64,000 nt of DNA, from assembly GCF_030719295.1 (NCBI RefSeq), contig NZ_CP120997.1, positions 6,644,001-6,708,000 of the forward strand, read 5' to 3'. A program made the translations under genes and the position numbers. Positions 25,602-34,071 of the stretch are shown here, one piece after another. Within the stretch, counting starts at the first letter, position 1; every line of letters begins with the position of its first letter. This DNA is from Streptomyces sp. Mut1. GTDB taxonomy: Bacteria > Actinomycetota > Actinomycetes > Streptomycetales > Streptomycetaceae. The notes under the pieces were generated by a model. The model was not told where the DNA came from and searched no databases. It saw only the letters and a list, made by a program, of their open reading frames with translations.

Positions 25602-27334
25602 GCCAGCGGCCGCCTGCTCGGGTGCCGCTCGGGCAGCTCGCGGCCGGGCTTCGTCAGGAGGAGGTCCCCGATGTAGAGGTGGTCCAGCTCGGTGTTGAGG
25701 AACGTGCGCACCGCGTCCCGGGGCGTCTCCACGATGGGCTCCCCGGCGTCGTTGTACGAGGTGTTGAGCACCAGCGGCACCCCGGTCAGCTCGCCGAAGC
25801 GGGAGATCAGCTCGTGGTAGCGGGCGTTGACATCGGCCTCCACGGTCTGGACGCGCGCGGTCCCGTCCACGTGGGTGATGGCCGGCACCGTCTCGCGGCG
25901 CTGCTCCAGGACGTCGGGGACGAGCAGCATGAACGGGCTGTCGCCCCGCATGTCGAACCACTCGGCCGCCTCCTCGTGGAGCACCGAGGGAGCGAACGGG
26001 CGGAAGACCTCGCGGTGCTTGACGACCTGGTTGAGGTAGTCGCGGGAGTCCGGGTGACGGGGGTCGGCGAGCATGCTGCGGTGGCCGAGCGCCCGGGGCC
26101 CGATCTCGGAGCCGCCCTGGAACCAGCCGATCAGCCGGTGCCCGGCCAGCAGTTCCGCGACCTCGGCGACGGTCGCCGTCCGCGATTCGAGGCGGTCGCC
26201 CTGCTCCCGTACCGCCTGCTCGATCTCCTCGGCCGAGTAGGAGCGGCCGGTGGAGCCGGAGCGCAGCGCGTGCCGCTCGGTGCCGCCGCCGATCGCGTAG
26301 TACCCGTAGTAGGCGGCGCCGATGGCGTTGCCCGCGTCACCGGCCGGCGGGAGGATGTAGACCTCGTCGAAGGGGCCCTCGGCGGAGATACGCTGGTTGG
26401 CGACGGAGTTGAGGGCGACGCCGCCGGTGATGCAGAGCTTGCTGCGGCCGGTCACCTCGTGCGCGTACCTGGCCAGTTGGAGCACCGCCTCCTCGGTCTC
26501 CTGCTGGATCTTGTACGCCACGTCCTTGGCGAACTGCGAGTCCCAGGAGTCCTTAGCGGAGGCGTCGTAGCCGTTGCCGTCGGAGGCGAGCCAGCTCTCC
26601 CAGGCCCGCTCCAGGTCCTCGACCCGCGCGGAGACGTTGCCGCCCTTGACGGTGAGCAGCGGGGCCCAGTCGGGGCGCGGCCGGCCGTAGGGGGCCAGGC
26701 CCATGGTCTTGCCGGCCTCGGTGTAGCCGCCGCAGCCGAAGTCGCCGAACGTGGGGTGGCCCCAGCGGGTGACGAAGCCGAGCCGGGCGGAGAAGAAGCT
26801 GTAGAAGAGGCCGAGCCCGACCTCGCTCCAGTCCTCCGGGAAGGTCTCGGCGTGCACGGCGCGCAGGCCGGTGCCCTCGCCGTCGAAGATGGTGTGCTTC
26901 TCGATCCGGCCGGTGCCGGGCACCTTGCTGCCGACCCCGTCGATGACGAGCACGGCGGCGTCCTCGAAGGGCGAGGCCAGGTAGCCGGCGTAGGCGTGGC
27001 TCAGGTGGTGCGACGGCATCGGCAGGCTGTGGATCTTGCTCTTGTCCCGGATGGGCAGCTCGCGCAGGATGCGGTCCTCGGCGCCGTCGCTCAGCGGGCG
27101 GTTGCCGACGACGATGTCGACGTCGTCGATGCCGATGCCCTCGGCGTCCAGGCAGTAGGTGATGGACTTCATCGGGAGGACCTTCGAGAGCTTCTCGAAG
27201 TGACCGTGGATGATGAACCCCTCGGAGTGCTTGAAGCGGTCCAGCCGCTCCTCCTCCACTGCGACGACGACGCGCCCGTCCTTGACCAGGCAGGCGGCAC
27301 GGTCATGACTCAGGTTGATGCCCAGTACGTACAT
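25598..27334 (-). CDS. O-carbamoyltransferase, NodU/CmcH family
   Basis: The 578-residue protein has the two-domain layout of TobZ/NovN-type enzymes, which make carbamoyl-adenylate from carbamoyl phosphate and ATP and transfer the carbamoyl group to a hydroxyl. The N-terminal Kae1-like domain begins YVLGINLSHDRAA, with the metal-binding HHLSHAY near residue 107, DGVGS near 140 and TGGVALNSVAN near 310. The C-terminal YrdC-like domain starts around 390 with GWFQGGSEIGPRALGHRS. The length fits the family. ATG at 27334 has GGAG 8 bases upstream. The final product of this cluster therefore probably carries a carbamate. Confidence 0.93.
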   Translation of the reverse strand: MYVLGINLSHDRAACLVKDGRVVVAVEEERLDRFKHSEGFIIHGHFEKLSKVLPMKSITYCLDAEGIGIDDVDIVVGNRPLSDGAEDRILRELPIRDKSKIHSLPMPSHHLSHAYAGYLASPFEDAAVLVIDGVGSKVPGTGRIEKHTIFDGEGTGLRAVHAETFPEDWSEVGLGLFYSFFSARLGFVTRWGHPTFGDFGCGGYTEAGKTMGLAPYGRPRPDWAPLLTVKGGNVSARVEDLERAWESWLASDGNGYDASAKDSWDSQFAKDVAYKIQQETEEAVLQLARYAHEVTGRSKLCITGGVALNSVANQRISAEGPFDEVYILPPAGDAGNAIGAAYYGYYAIGGGTERHALRSGSTGRSYSAEEIEQAVREQGDRLESRTATVAEVAELLAGHRLIGWFQGGSEIGPRALGHRSMLADPRHPDSRDYLNQVVKHREVFRPFAPSVLHEEAAEWFDMRGDSPFMLLVPDVLEQRRETVPAITHVDGTARVQTVEADVNARYHELISRFGELTGVPLVLNTSYNDAGEPIVETPRDAVRTFLNTELDHLYIGDLLLTKPGRELPERHPSRRPLA

Positions 27335-27364
27335 GTCACGGTCTCCGTATCGTTGGTGGTCCGG

Positions 27365-28105
27365 TCAGACGAAGTGGCGGCCGGCGTCGACGACGAGCGT
27401 CTGTCCGGTGACGGCGGTCCCGGACGCCAGCAGGAACGCGGCGGTGTCGGCGATCTCCCGGGGGTCGACCAGGCGCCGCAACGCGGTGGTGCCGATGATG
27501 GTGTCGAGGGCCTGGGCGGGCAGGGACGACGTCATCGCGGAGTCGACCGGCCCGGGGGCGAGTGCGTTGACCCGGACGCCGTGGCGGCCGAGATCGCGTG
27601 CGGCGCTGCGGGTGAGGCCGATGAGCCCGGCCTTGCCCGCCGCGTAGGCGGGCCCGAACGCGCCGCCGGTGAGCGCGGCGACGCTGGAGATGTTCAGCAC
27701 CGCGCCCGAACGGGCCCTCAGCGCGGGCAGGAACAGCTGGATCAGCCGGAACGGCGCGGTGAGGTTGAGCCGGAGGCTCTGCTCCCACTCGTCCGGCGCG
27801 ATCGCGTCGAACGCCTGGGGACGGGCGCCCCCCGCGTTGTTCACCAGGCCGTCCAGGTGCTCCCAGCGACTGCCCACGGCATCGGCGAGACGCTCCGCGC
27901 CGTCCGGGAGGGTGAGGTCGGCCGCGACCGTGAAGACCTCGCGTCCGGCCTCCTTGCCCGCGAGGACCAGCGGCTCGACGGCCGCGGAACCGGTGCGGTA
28001 CTGAAGGGCCAGGTCGGCGCCCAGATCGAAGAACCGGTGGGCCATCGCGCGGCCGAGGTCACCGGATGCCCCGGTGATCAGCACACGTTTTCCCTGAAGG
28101 GTCAT
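27365..28105 (-). CDS. Short-chain dehydrogenase/reductase
   Basis: The 246-residue classical SDR has TGASGDLGRAM for cofactor binding near residue 11, NNAGG near 89, a catalytic Ser in ISSVAAL and YAAGK as the YxxxK motif, and the C-terminal VNALAPGPVDS. It reduces a carbonyl or oxidises an alcohol with NAD(P). Its ATG overlaps the stop of the ALDH gene (ATGA). With an isochorismate synthase in the divergent operon it might play the EntA role of oxidising a dihydrodiol, but the motifs are equally those of FabG-type reductases. Confidence 0.87.
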   Translation of the reverse strand: MTLQGKRVLITGASGDLGRAMAHRFFDLGADLALQYRTGSAAVEPLVLAGKEAGREVFTVAADLTLPDGAERLADAVGSRWEHLDGLVNNAGGARPQAFDAIAPDEWEQSLRLNLTAPFRLIQLFLPALRARSGAVLNISSVAALTGGAFGPAYAAGKAGLIGLTRSAARDLGRHGVRVNALAPGPVDSAMTSSLPAQALDTIIGTTALRRLVDPREIADTAAFLLASGTAVTGQTLVVDAGRHFV

Positions 28106-29469
28106 TCCTGCTCTCCGTCTACGGGCACGGCGTAGCCGCGCACTTCGTTGAGGAACTGTCCGATGTATCCGTCGTGCGGCAGGTAGGGGTCCTGCCACCA
28201 GCCCGGGACGCGTCCGTGGACGACCGTCCGGATCGTGGGGTCGCCCAGGGCGGCGTCCACCAGCCGGGCGTCCTCGGTGAGCAGCGTCAGGGCCAGGGAC
28301 CCGGCGAGCGGCGCGATGCCGTCGCCCGGCCGCCAGGGCGCGACCCAGACGCACGGGAACGGGAATTCCGCGGCCAGGGCCGGGTGGTCCGGCCGGTCCA
28401 CCGCCACCACGGCGGGCCGCAGTACGGCGCCGTCGCCGTCCACGACCGGTGTGGTCTCCGCCCCGTAGTGCCGCCGCGCCAGATCCGGCGCACCCCCGGC
28501 CGCCTTCGCGACGGCCGCCCGCAGCGCGTGGGCCTCGGCGGCCGGGCGTACCGGGAGCGCGGCGTCGGCGTGGGTGACGGGCAGTACGGGGAGGGCGGCC
28601 AGCCGTCCGGCCAGGGCCTCGGCCAGGGCCCGGTGGTCGCCCGAGGTGAGGACGGCGGTGGTGTTGGTGCAGCGGACGCCGCCGTCGCCGGCGGTCTCCG
28701 CTACCAGGTGGTCCAGGAGGGCGTCGTCCACCGGGCCGTCGACCAGGATCTTGCTGCGGCCCGGACCGCGGACCAGCACCCGGTCGTTGCCCCGCAGCCG
28801 GGCCACGGTGCTCTCGCCGCCGTAGACGAGCCCGAGATCGGCCGCTTCGGTCAGCGAGTCGGCCGCCGCGTGGGGGCCCGCCAGCAGACTGATCCGGCCG
28901 GGTTCGAGCCCCGCGTCCAGCAGGGCGTGCACCAGCCGCTGCGGGGTGAAGGGGTCGCGCGCCCCCGGCCGCACCGCGACGCTGTAGCCCAGGGCCAGGG
29001 CCTGGAGCCAGGCGATGTGGGTGCCCGGGTGGTTGCTGGGGGCCACGACACCGAGCACCCGCCCGCGCCGCGACCAGCGGGACCGGCCCGAATCCCCGGC
29101 GTCCGCGGGGCGTTGGCGCGCCACCACGTCCCCGAGGACGGCCGCGTCCTGCTCCAGGCGGGCCAGCGTGCGCCGGGCGGCCCGTACGGGGACGCCGGAG
29201 GCGAGCGCCTGGGCCTCGGCGTACTCCTCGGGGCCGAGCCCGGCGAGGGTGTCCTTGGCGAACCGGCGCCCCGCTTCGGCCAGTACGGCCGCCGACTCCC
29301 GCGCCGACGGGGTGCCGGCGGTCGCCCGCATGCGCTTGACGGTCAGCCGGGTCAGGAGCGCGGGCGCTTCGTGGACGGTGGCGAGCGGCGCACCCGTCAC
29401 GGCCCGCAGGGCACGCGTTTCCCGGGACGGACTCTCTTCTCCTTGGCGGATCAGGGGAATTGACTGCAC
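28102..29469 (-). CDS. Aldehyde-dehydrogenase-superfamily protein, possible reductase half of an arylcarboxylate reductase (GriC-like)
   Basis: The 455-residue protein aligns by motif with the ALDH superfamily: VVAPSNHPGTHI as the PWNFP-type cofactor segment near residue 160, and a catalytic cysteine in GGVRCTNTTAV near 278. The start chosen is GTG at 29469 after GGAGGAG. A two-part reductase, GriC (ALDH-like) plus GriD (adenylating), converts an aminohydroxybenzoate to its aldehyde in grixazone biosynthesis. The LuxE/GriD-like gene at 31449 is a suitable partner, though it lies in the divergent operon. Ordinary aldehyde oxidation cannot be excluded. Confidence 0.7.
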   Translation of the reverse strand: MQSIPLIRQGEESPSRETRALRAVTGAPLATVHEAPALLTRLTVKRMRATAGTPSARESAAVLAEAGRRFAKDTLAGLGPEEYAEAQALASGVPVRAARRTLARLEQDAAVLGDVVARQRPADAGDSGRSRWSRRGRVLGVVAPSNHPGTHIAWLQALALGYSVAVRPGARDPFTPQRLVHALLDAGLEPGRISLLAGPHAAADSLTEAADLGLVYGGESTVARLRGNDRVLVRGPGRSKILVDGPVDDALLDHLVAETAGDGGVRCTNTTAVLTSGDHRALAEALAGRLAALPVLPVTHADAALPVRPAAEAHALRAAVAKAAGGAPDLARRHYGAETTPVVDGDGAVLRPAVVAVDRPDHPALAAEFPFPCVWVAPWRPGDGIAPLAGSLALTLLTEDARLVDAALGDPTIRTVVHGRVPGWWQDPYLPHDGYIGQFLNEVRGYAVPVDGEQE

Positions 29470-29516
29470 TGGTGGTCGTCTCCTCCGGTGGACGTCGTGC
29501 GTTCCGGGGTCCGGGG

Positions 29517-30188
29517 TCAGGCCGGCCAGCCCTCGAAGACCACCGCCCGCACCGGAGACGCCTCGACGCCCTCGATCTTCAGCGGGAGGGCGACGAGGTG
29601 GCCGACCGGGCCTTCGAGCTGGTCGAGGTTCTGGATGTTCTCCAGGATCGGGATTCCGGCGCCGAGCAGGCGGCGGTGGACCTGGCCGCTGCGGTCGTCG
29701 GGGCGCTCGGTGATGCAGTCCATCCCGACCAGGACGGCGCCGTTGTCGATCGCCCAGTCCGCGCCCGAGACGGTGAGGTAGGGCGGCTTGTCCCAGTAGT
29801 CCTCGCGGCCGAGGTAGCGGTTGGGGTGATCGGTGCGGATCAGCAGCCGGTCGCCGCGCTGCCACACGCCGTGCAGCGCCTTCTCCAGGTCCTCGCCGGT
29901 GACCGGGTCGAGGTCGCGCTTGTACGAGAGGTCGGCGACACAGACCCGGCCGACGAACGTTTCCAGCGGCACTTCGCCGATCTTCTCGCGGTCCTCGAAG
30001 AAGTGGTAACCGGACTCCACGTGCGAGCCGTTGTGCGGAAAGATCTTCAGGTCGGAGAAGGTGCGCCCGCCCGCGGCCGGGTCGGTCTCGGGGGTCATGG
30101 CCCGGCGGACGGAGAACTTCGGGTACCACGCCGCGTCGTACGCGGGCATTCCCTCGTACCACCCCTGGCTGATGTCGGTCATCTTCAC
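29517..30188 (-). CDS. Cyclase-family (kynurenine formamidase-like) metal hydrolase
   Basis: The 223-residue protein carries the family zinc motif as HNGSHVESGYH (usual form HxGTHxDxPxH) near residues 57-67, together with FVGRVCVADLS and GDRLLIRTDHP. Members hydrolyse N-formyl aromatic amines or act as cyclases. The Asp-to-Glu and Pro-to-Gly exchanges at the end of the motif are unusual. I chose GTG at 30188, six bases after GGAGG; ATG at 30182 would need a 12-base spacing. It is the first gene of the minus-strand biosynthetic operon. Confidence 0.78.
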   Translation of the reverse strand: MKMTDISQGWYEGMPAYDAAWYPKFSVRRAMTPETDPAAGGRTFSDLKIFPHNGSHVESGYHFFEDREKIGEVPLETFVGRVCVADLSYKRDLDPVTGEDLEKALHGVWQRGDRLLIRTDHPNRYLGREDYWDKPPYLTVSGADWAIDNGAVLVGMDCITERPDDRSGQVHRRLLGAGIPILENIQNLDQLEGPVGHLVALPLKIEGVEASPVRAVVFEGWPA

Positions 30189-30370
30189 GGCACGCCTCCA
30201 CGGTCTCGGGTCGATCGCTCGGTTCCCGCTCGGCGCGTTTCGCACCGGGCAGAGCGATTGGAGCATCATTAATCTGAGTTGACAACCCTTATTGACAATC
30301 ATGGAGTGCGCGGAGAGGATCGGCCCGATCGACAGAGCCCCCGCGCACCACTGCCCCAGGGAAGGCACTC
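30189..30370. promoter_or_regulatory. Divergent promoter of the two biosynthetic operons
   Basis: The 182-base gap is AT-rich in its middle. TTGACAA occurs twice, at 30279-30285 and 30292-30298, as a 13-bp-period direct repeat. The first lies inside AGTTGACAACC (30277-30287), which nearly matches the palindrome at 18748. On the minus strand a TTGTCA with a 17-base spacer to AGATTA could serve the cyclase operon. Exact start sites are not determined. Confidence 0.5.
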
Positions 30371-31426
30371 ATGATCGTCGTAATGAGCCCGCAGGCGACT
30401 CACGAGCAGACAGAGCTCGCGAGCGCCCTACTCAGGGAGAACGGGCTGACACCCGTTCCCGCGAAGGCCGCCGGCGCCACGCTCCTGGTATCCGAAGGCA
30501 CCGGATCGCCCGAACTCTCCGCTTCCGTCGAGCGGTCGGCCGGCGTGGAGCGCGTGGTGGTCGTGCCCGGAGCCCAGCGCCTCACCAGCCGCACCTACCA
30601 CCCGGAGGACACCCGGGTGACGGCCGGCGGGCCGGACGGCTCCACGCTCGGCGGCCCCGGATTCCTGGTCATCGCCGGCCCCTGCGCCGTGGAAACCCCG
30701 CAGCAGATGTCAACTGTGGTGGATGTCGTGGCCGAGGCCGGTGCGGGCATGCTCCGCGGCGGCGCCTTCAAGCCCCGGACCTCCCCCTACAGCTTCCAGG
30801 GGCTCGGCGTCTCGGGACTGGCCCTGCTGGCGGAGCAGCGCATGCGGACCGGGCTGCCGGTGGTCACCGAGGTCGTCGCCCCCGCGGACGTGGAACGCGT
30901 CGCCGAGGAGAGCGACATGCTCCAGATCGGCACCCGCAACATGCAGAACTTCGCCCTGCTCCGCGAGGCCGGCGCGTCCGGGCGCCCGGTGCTCCTCAAG
31001 CGCGGCATGGCCGCCACGATCGAGGAGTGGCTGCTCGCCGCCGAGTACCTGATGCAGATGGGCAACGGCGACGTGGTGCTGTGCGAGCGCGGCATCCGCT
31101 CCTTCGAACGCAGCACCCGCTTCACCCTGGACCTCAGCGCCGTGGCCGAGGCGAAACGGCTCACCCACCTGCCGGTCATCGTCGACCCGAGCCACAGCAC
31201 CGGTCAGCCCCACCTCGTCGGGCCCATGTCCCTCGCCGCCGCCGCCTGCGGCGCCGACGGCCTGCTGATCGACGTCCACACCAACGCGCGCGGGGCCCTG
31301 TGCGACGGGGCCCAGGCCCTGGACGCGCCCCAGTTCACCGAACTGATGGACCGCCTGCGGCCGGTGGTGGAGGCGGTCGGACGCACCCTCGCACGGCCCC
31401 GTTCCCGCTCCCTCGCCCAGGTCTGA
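30371..31426 (+). CDS. 3-deoxy-7-phosphoheptulonate (DAHP) synthase, class I-beta
   Basis: The 351-residue enzyme condenses phosphoenolpyruvate and erythrose 4-phosphate, the first step of the shikimate pathway. An N-terminal ferredoxin-like regulatory domain (residues 1-75) precedes the TIM barrel, with IAGPCAVE, RGGAFKPRTSPYSFQG, EVVAPADVE, KRGMAATIEEWL and IVDPSHSTG. Actinomycetes normally use a class II enzyme for housekeeping, so a class I copy in a cluster usually serves to boost chorismate for secondary metabolism. ATG at 30371 has GGGAAGG upstream. It heads the plus-strand operon with the LuxE-like gene, isochorismate synthase and alcohol dehydrogenase. Confidence 0.93.
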   Translation: MIVVMSPQATHEQTELASALLRENGLTPVPAKAAGATLLVSEGTGSPELSASVERSAGVERVVVVPGAQRLTSRTYHPEDTRVTAGGPDGSTLGGPGFLVIAGPCAVETPQQMSTVVDVVAEAGAGMLRGGAFKPRTSPYSFQGLGVSGLALLAEQRMRTGLPVVTEVVAPADVERVAEESDMLQIGTRNMQNFALLREAGASGRPVLLKRGMAATIEEWLLAAEYLMQMGNGDVVLCERGIRSFERSTRFTLDLSAVAEAKRLTHLPVIVDPSHSTGQPHLVGPMSLAAAACGADGLLIDVHTNARGALCDGAQALDAPQFTELMDRLRPVVEAVGRTLARPRSRSLAQV

Positions 31427-31448
31427 CACCCGCCGGAGGCGCATCACC

Positions 31449-32546
31449 ATGTCCAGCGAAGCGACCGACCTCTTCCGCAGCGGCCTACCGGCACAGGACT
31501 TCGTCCGGGCCGCCATGGAGTGGCACTTCAACCCGGCCACCGGCTCACCGTTCTGGGTCAAGCGGGCCGCACAGCTCCCCTTCGACCCACGGAAGGACAT
31601 CAGCACCTGGGAGGACCTGGACCTCTTCCCCGATGTGAGCGAGGAGTGGCGGGACGTCTCCGTCGACGAACTCGTACCGTCCGGCATCGACCGCGGTGCC
31701 GAGGACTTCCAGGTCTTCGACTCCGGGGGCACCACGGGACGCCCCAAGCGCATCGTCGAATCCCGCTCCCGGCGCCAGGGCGTCGACTGGGTCAGCGAGG
31801 TACTGGACGACCACGGCGTCCCGGGCGAGGGCGGCGGCCACTGGCTGCACATCGGCCCGACCGGACCGCACATCGTGGGCCGGTCCATCGGACTGCTCGC
31901 CCACAAGCGCCAGACCTTCTGCCACTACATCGACTTCGACCCCCGCTGGGTCAAGCGGGCGGCCAAGGAGGGCCGGACGGACGACGTCGTCCGCTACGTC
32001 GGACACGTACTGGAACAGGCCCGCGACATCCTGACCACCCAGCCGGTGTCCGTGCTCTTCGCCACCCCTCCGGTCCTGGAGGCCATCGCCGCCCGGGACG
32101 ACCTCCTGGACCTGGTGCAGCAGCGCGTCCGGGGCATCATCTGGGCCGGCACCAGCATCGGCCCGGAGACCCTGCGCACTCTGGAGGACGAGCTGTTCCC
32201 GGACGCGGCCGTCGTCGGCCTGTACGGGAACACCATGATGGGCATCGCCCCGCAGCGCCCCCGCACCCCCGAGGACGGGGACGAACAGTGCGTCTTCATC
32301 CCGTACGAGCCCTACAGCCGGGTGCGGCTCGTGGACCCCGAGGCCCCCACCACCGAGGTCGCCTACGGCGAACGCGGGCAGGCGCGGATCAGCCTGCTCT
32401 CCCGTGACCTGTTCCTGCCCTGGACCCTGGAGCGCGACTACGCGCTGCGGATCCGGCCGAACGGGGCCTACCCGCAGGACGGCGTCGCCGACGTACGGCC
32501 GCTCCCCACGGCCGGTGCGGCGCCCGTCGTGGAAGGGGTGTACTGA
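31449..32546 (+). CDS. LuxE/PaaK-superfamily adenylating protein (GriD-like)
   Basis: The 365-residue protein has the phosphate-binding motif of AMP-forming ligases as FDSGGTTGRPKR near residue 93 and a YGNTMMG motif near 260, but is too short for a full two-domain CoA ligase. This fits LuxE-type acyl-protein synthetases and GriD, which adenylate a carboxylate and pass it to a reductase partner. The ALDH-like gene at 28102-29469 is the candidate partner. ATG at 31449 has GGAGG 8 bases upstream. The isochorismate synthase ATG begins one base after its stop. Confidence 0.75.
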   Translation: MSSEATDLFRSGLPAQDFVRAAMEWHFNPATGSPFWVKRAAQLPFDPRKDISTWEDLDLFPDVSEEWRDVSVDELVPSGIDRGAEDFQVFDSGGTTGRPKRIVESRSRRQGVDWVSEVLDDHGVPGEGGGHWLHIGPTGPHIVGRSIGLLAHKRQTFCHYIDFDPRWVKRAAKEGRTDDVVRYVGHVLEQARDILTTQPVSVLFATPPVLEAIAARDDLLDLVQQRVRGIIWAGTSIGPETLRTLEDELFPDAAVVGLYGNTMMGIAPQRPRTPEDGDEQCVFIPYEPYSRVRLVDPEAPTTEVAYGERGQARISLLSRDLFLPWTLERDYALRIRPNGAYPQDGVADVRPLPTAGAAPVVEGVY

Positions 32547-32547
32547 G

Positions 32548-34041
32548 ATGGCGACCGACGCCTCCCTGCTGTATCTCGCGGCCCTTCCCGAAGCGGACAG
32601 ATCGGCCCTCGACCTCGCCTCCAGCCAGGACCTGCTCGGCGTCTGCCGGCGGGCCGTCGACGCCGCCCGGCTGCGCGGGCGTCCCGTGCTGACCAGCTGG
32701 GCGATGCCGGTCCCGTACACCGACGCGCTCGACGTGTGGCGCCGCTCCCGGCGCGTGGCGGACCGCGCGATGCTCTGGCGGTCGGCCTGGGACAGTACCT
32801 TCCTCGTCGCCGCGGGCACCGCCCACGACCTCTCCGCGGACGGTGAGGACCGCATCGGGGCCGTACGCGCCGCCTGGGCCGAGCTGGCCGACGGCGCGGT
32901 GACGGGCGGCGGGCCCACCGCCGAACTCCCCACCGGACAGGGGCCGTTGCTGGTCGGCGGAGTGGCTTTCGCCCCGGCGGCCGGCACCTCGCGGCCCCCG
33001 TTCCCCGACGCCCTGATGTGGGTTCCGTCCGTCCAGATACGCGGAACCGCCGCCGCCACCGGCCGGGGCGCGCCCCTGGGAGAACTGCGGCTCAACGCCG
33101 TCGTGGACCGCGACAGCGACCCGGTGCGGGTCTCGCGGGACCTGCTGGACCTGGCCGAGCGGTGCCTGTCGCCGATGCCGGCCGCACCGGACGGGCCCGT
33201 GACCCCGCCCCTCCCGCGCGAGTCGGCCGAACTGCCGCCCGCCGACGACTGGAAGAGCCTGGTGGGCCGGGCGGTGCGCCGGATGCGCGAAGGCGCCTTC
33301 GAGAAGGTGGTGCTCGCCCGCGAGGTGCGGTACGTCGCCGACCGGAGCTTCGACGTGCCCGCGGCGGTGGACCGGCTCGGCCGGGCCTACCCGGAGGCCA
33401 CCCTGTTCGCCGTGCGCGACAGCGGCTTCGAGTTCGTCGGCGCCACCCCCGAGTACCTGGTACGCCTGACCGGCGGCACCGTCCACACACTCGGCCTGGC
33501 CGGGACCACACCGCGCGGTGCCACGCCGGAGGAGGACGCCGCGTACGAGCGGGACCTCACCGGCAGCGCGAAGATCCTGCACGAGCACGACGTCGTGGTG
33601 CGGATGCTCCGGGAGGCGCTCACGACGGACTGCGCGGACCTCACGGTGGCGCCGTCACCCACGGTCCTCAAGCTGGCCAACGTCCAGCACCTGTCGACCC
33701 CGGTCCAGGGCAAGCTGGCCGAGGACGCCCCCGGGATACTGGAGTTCGCCGAGCGGCTGCACCCCACACCCGCGCTCGGCGGACACCCGCGGGCCGCCTC
33801 CCTCGACTGGCTCGCGAAGAACGAGGGACTGGACCGCGGCTGGTACGCGGGCGGCGTCGGCTGGAGCGACACCTCGGGCCAGGGCGAATTCGCCGTGGCC
33901 ATCCGCTCGGCACTGATCCACGGCAACGTCGCCTCGCTGTACGCGGGTTGCGGCATCGTCGCCGACTCCGACCCGGAGGAGGAGTACCTGGAGACCTGCG
34001 CGAAGCTCCGGCCGATGCTCCACGCACTCGGCCTCGCGTGA
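32548..34041 (+). CDS. Isochorismate synthase (EntC/DhbC/MenF type)
   Basis: The 497-residue protein contains the chorismate-utilising fold in its C-terminal 260 residues: FEKVVLAREV with the base lysine, GATPEYLVRLTGG, KLANVQHLSTPVQGKL, HPTPALGGHPR, GWYAGGVGW and GEFAVAIRSALI. The KLANVQHL form is typical of isochorismate synthases rather than anthranilate synthases. The N-terminal part is long (about 230 residues), as in DhbC-like enzymes. It starts one base after the GriD-like gene. Isochorismate would feed hydroxybenzoate or cyclohexadiene building blocks. No isochorismatase or DHB-AMP ligase is visible in the window. Confidence 0.9.
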   Translation: MATDASLLYLAALPEADRSALDLASSQDLLGVCRRAVDAARLRGRPVLTSWAMPVPYTDALDVWRRSRRVADRAMLWRSAWDSTFLVAAGTAHDLSADGEDRIGAVRAAWAELADGAVTGGGPTAELPTGQGPLLVGGVAFAPAAGTSRPPFPDALMWVPSVQIRGTAAATGRGAPLGELRLNAVVDRDSDPVRVSRDLLDLAERCLSPMPAAPDGPVTPPLPRESAELPPADDWKSLVGRAVRRMREGAFEKVVLAREVRYVADRSFDVPAAVDRLGRAYPEATLFAVRDSGFEFVGATPEYLVRLTGGTVHTLGLAGTTPRGATPEEDAAYERDLTGSAKILHEHDVVVRMLREALTTDCADLTVAPSPTVLKLANVQHLSTPVQGKLAEDAPGILEFAERLHPTPALGGHPRAASLDWLAKNEGLDRGWYAGGVGWSDTSGQGEFAVAIRSALIHGNVASLYAGCGIVADSDPEEEYLETCAKLRPMLHALGLA

Positions 34042-34071
34042 CACCACCACGAAACCAGGAGAAGGCTGCCC

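Noticed and set aside
28102..30285. A 727-codon minus-strand frame joining the ALDH-like gene to sequence of the cyclase gene
   Set aside because: The upstream part is an out-of-frame shadow of the cyclase gene; GTG at 29469 with GGAGGAG is the credible start.
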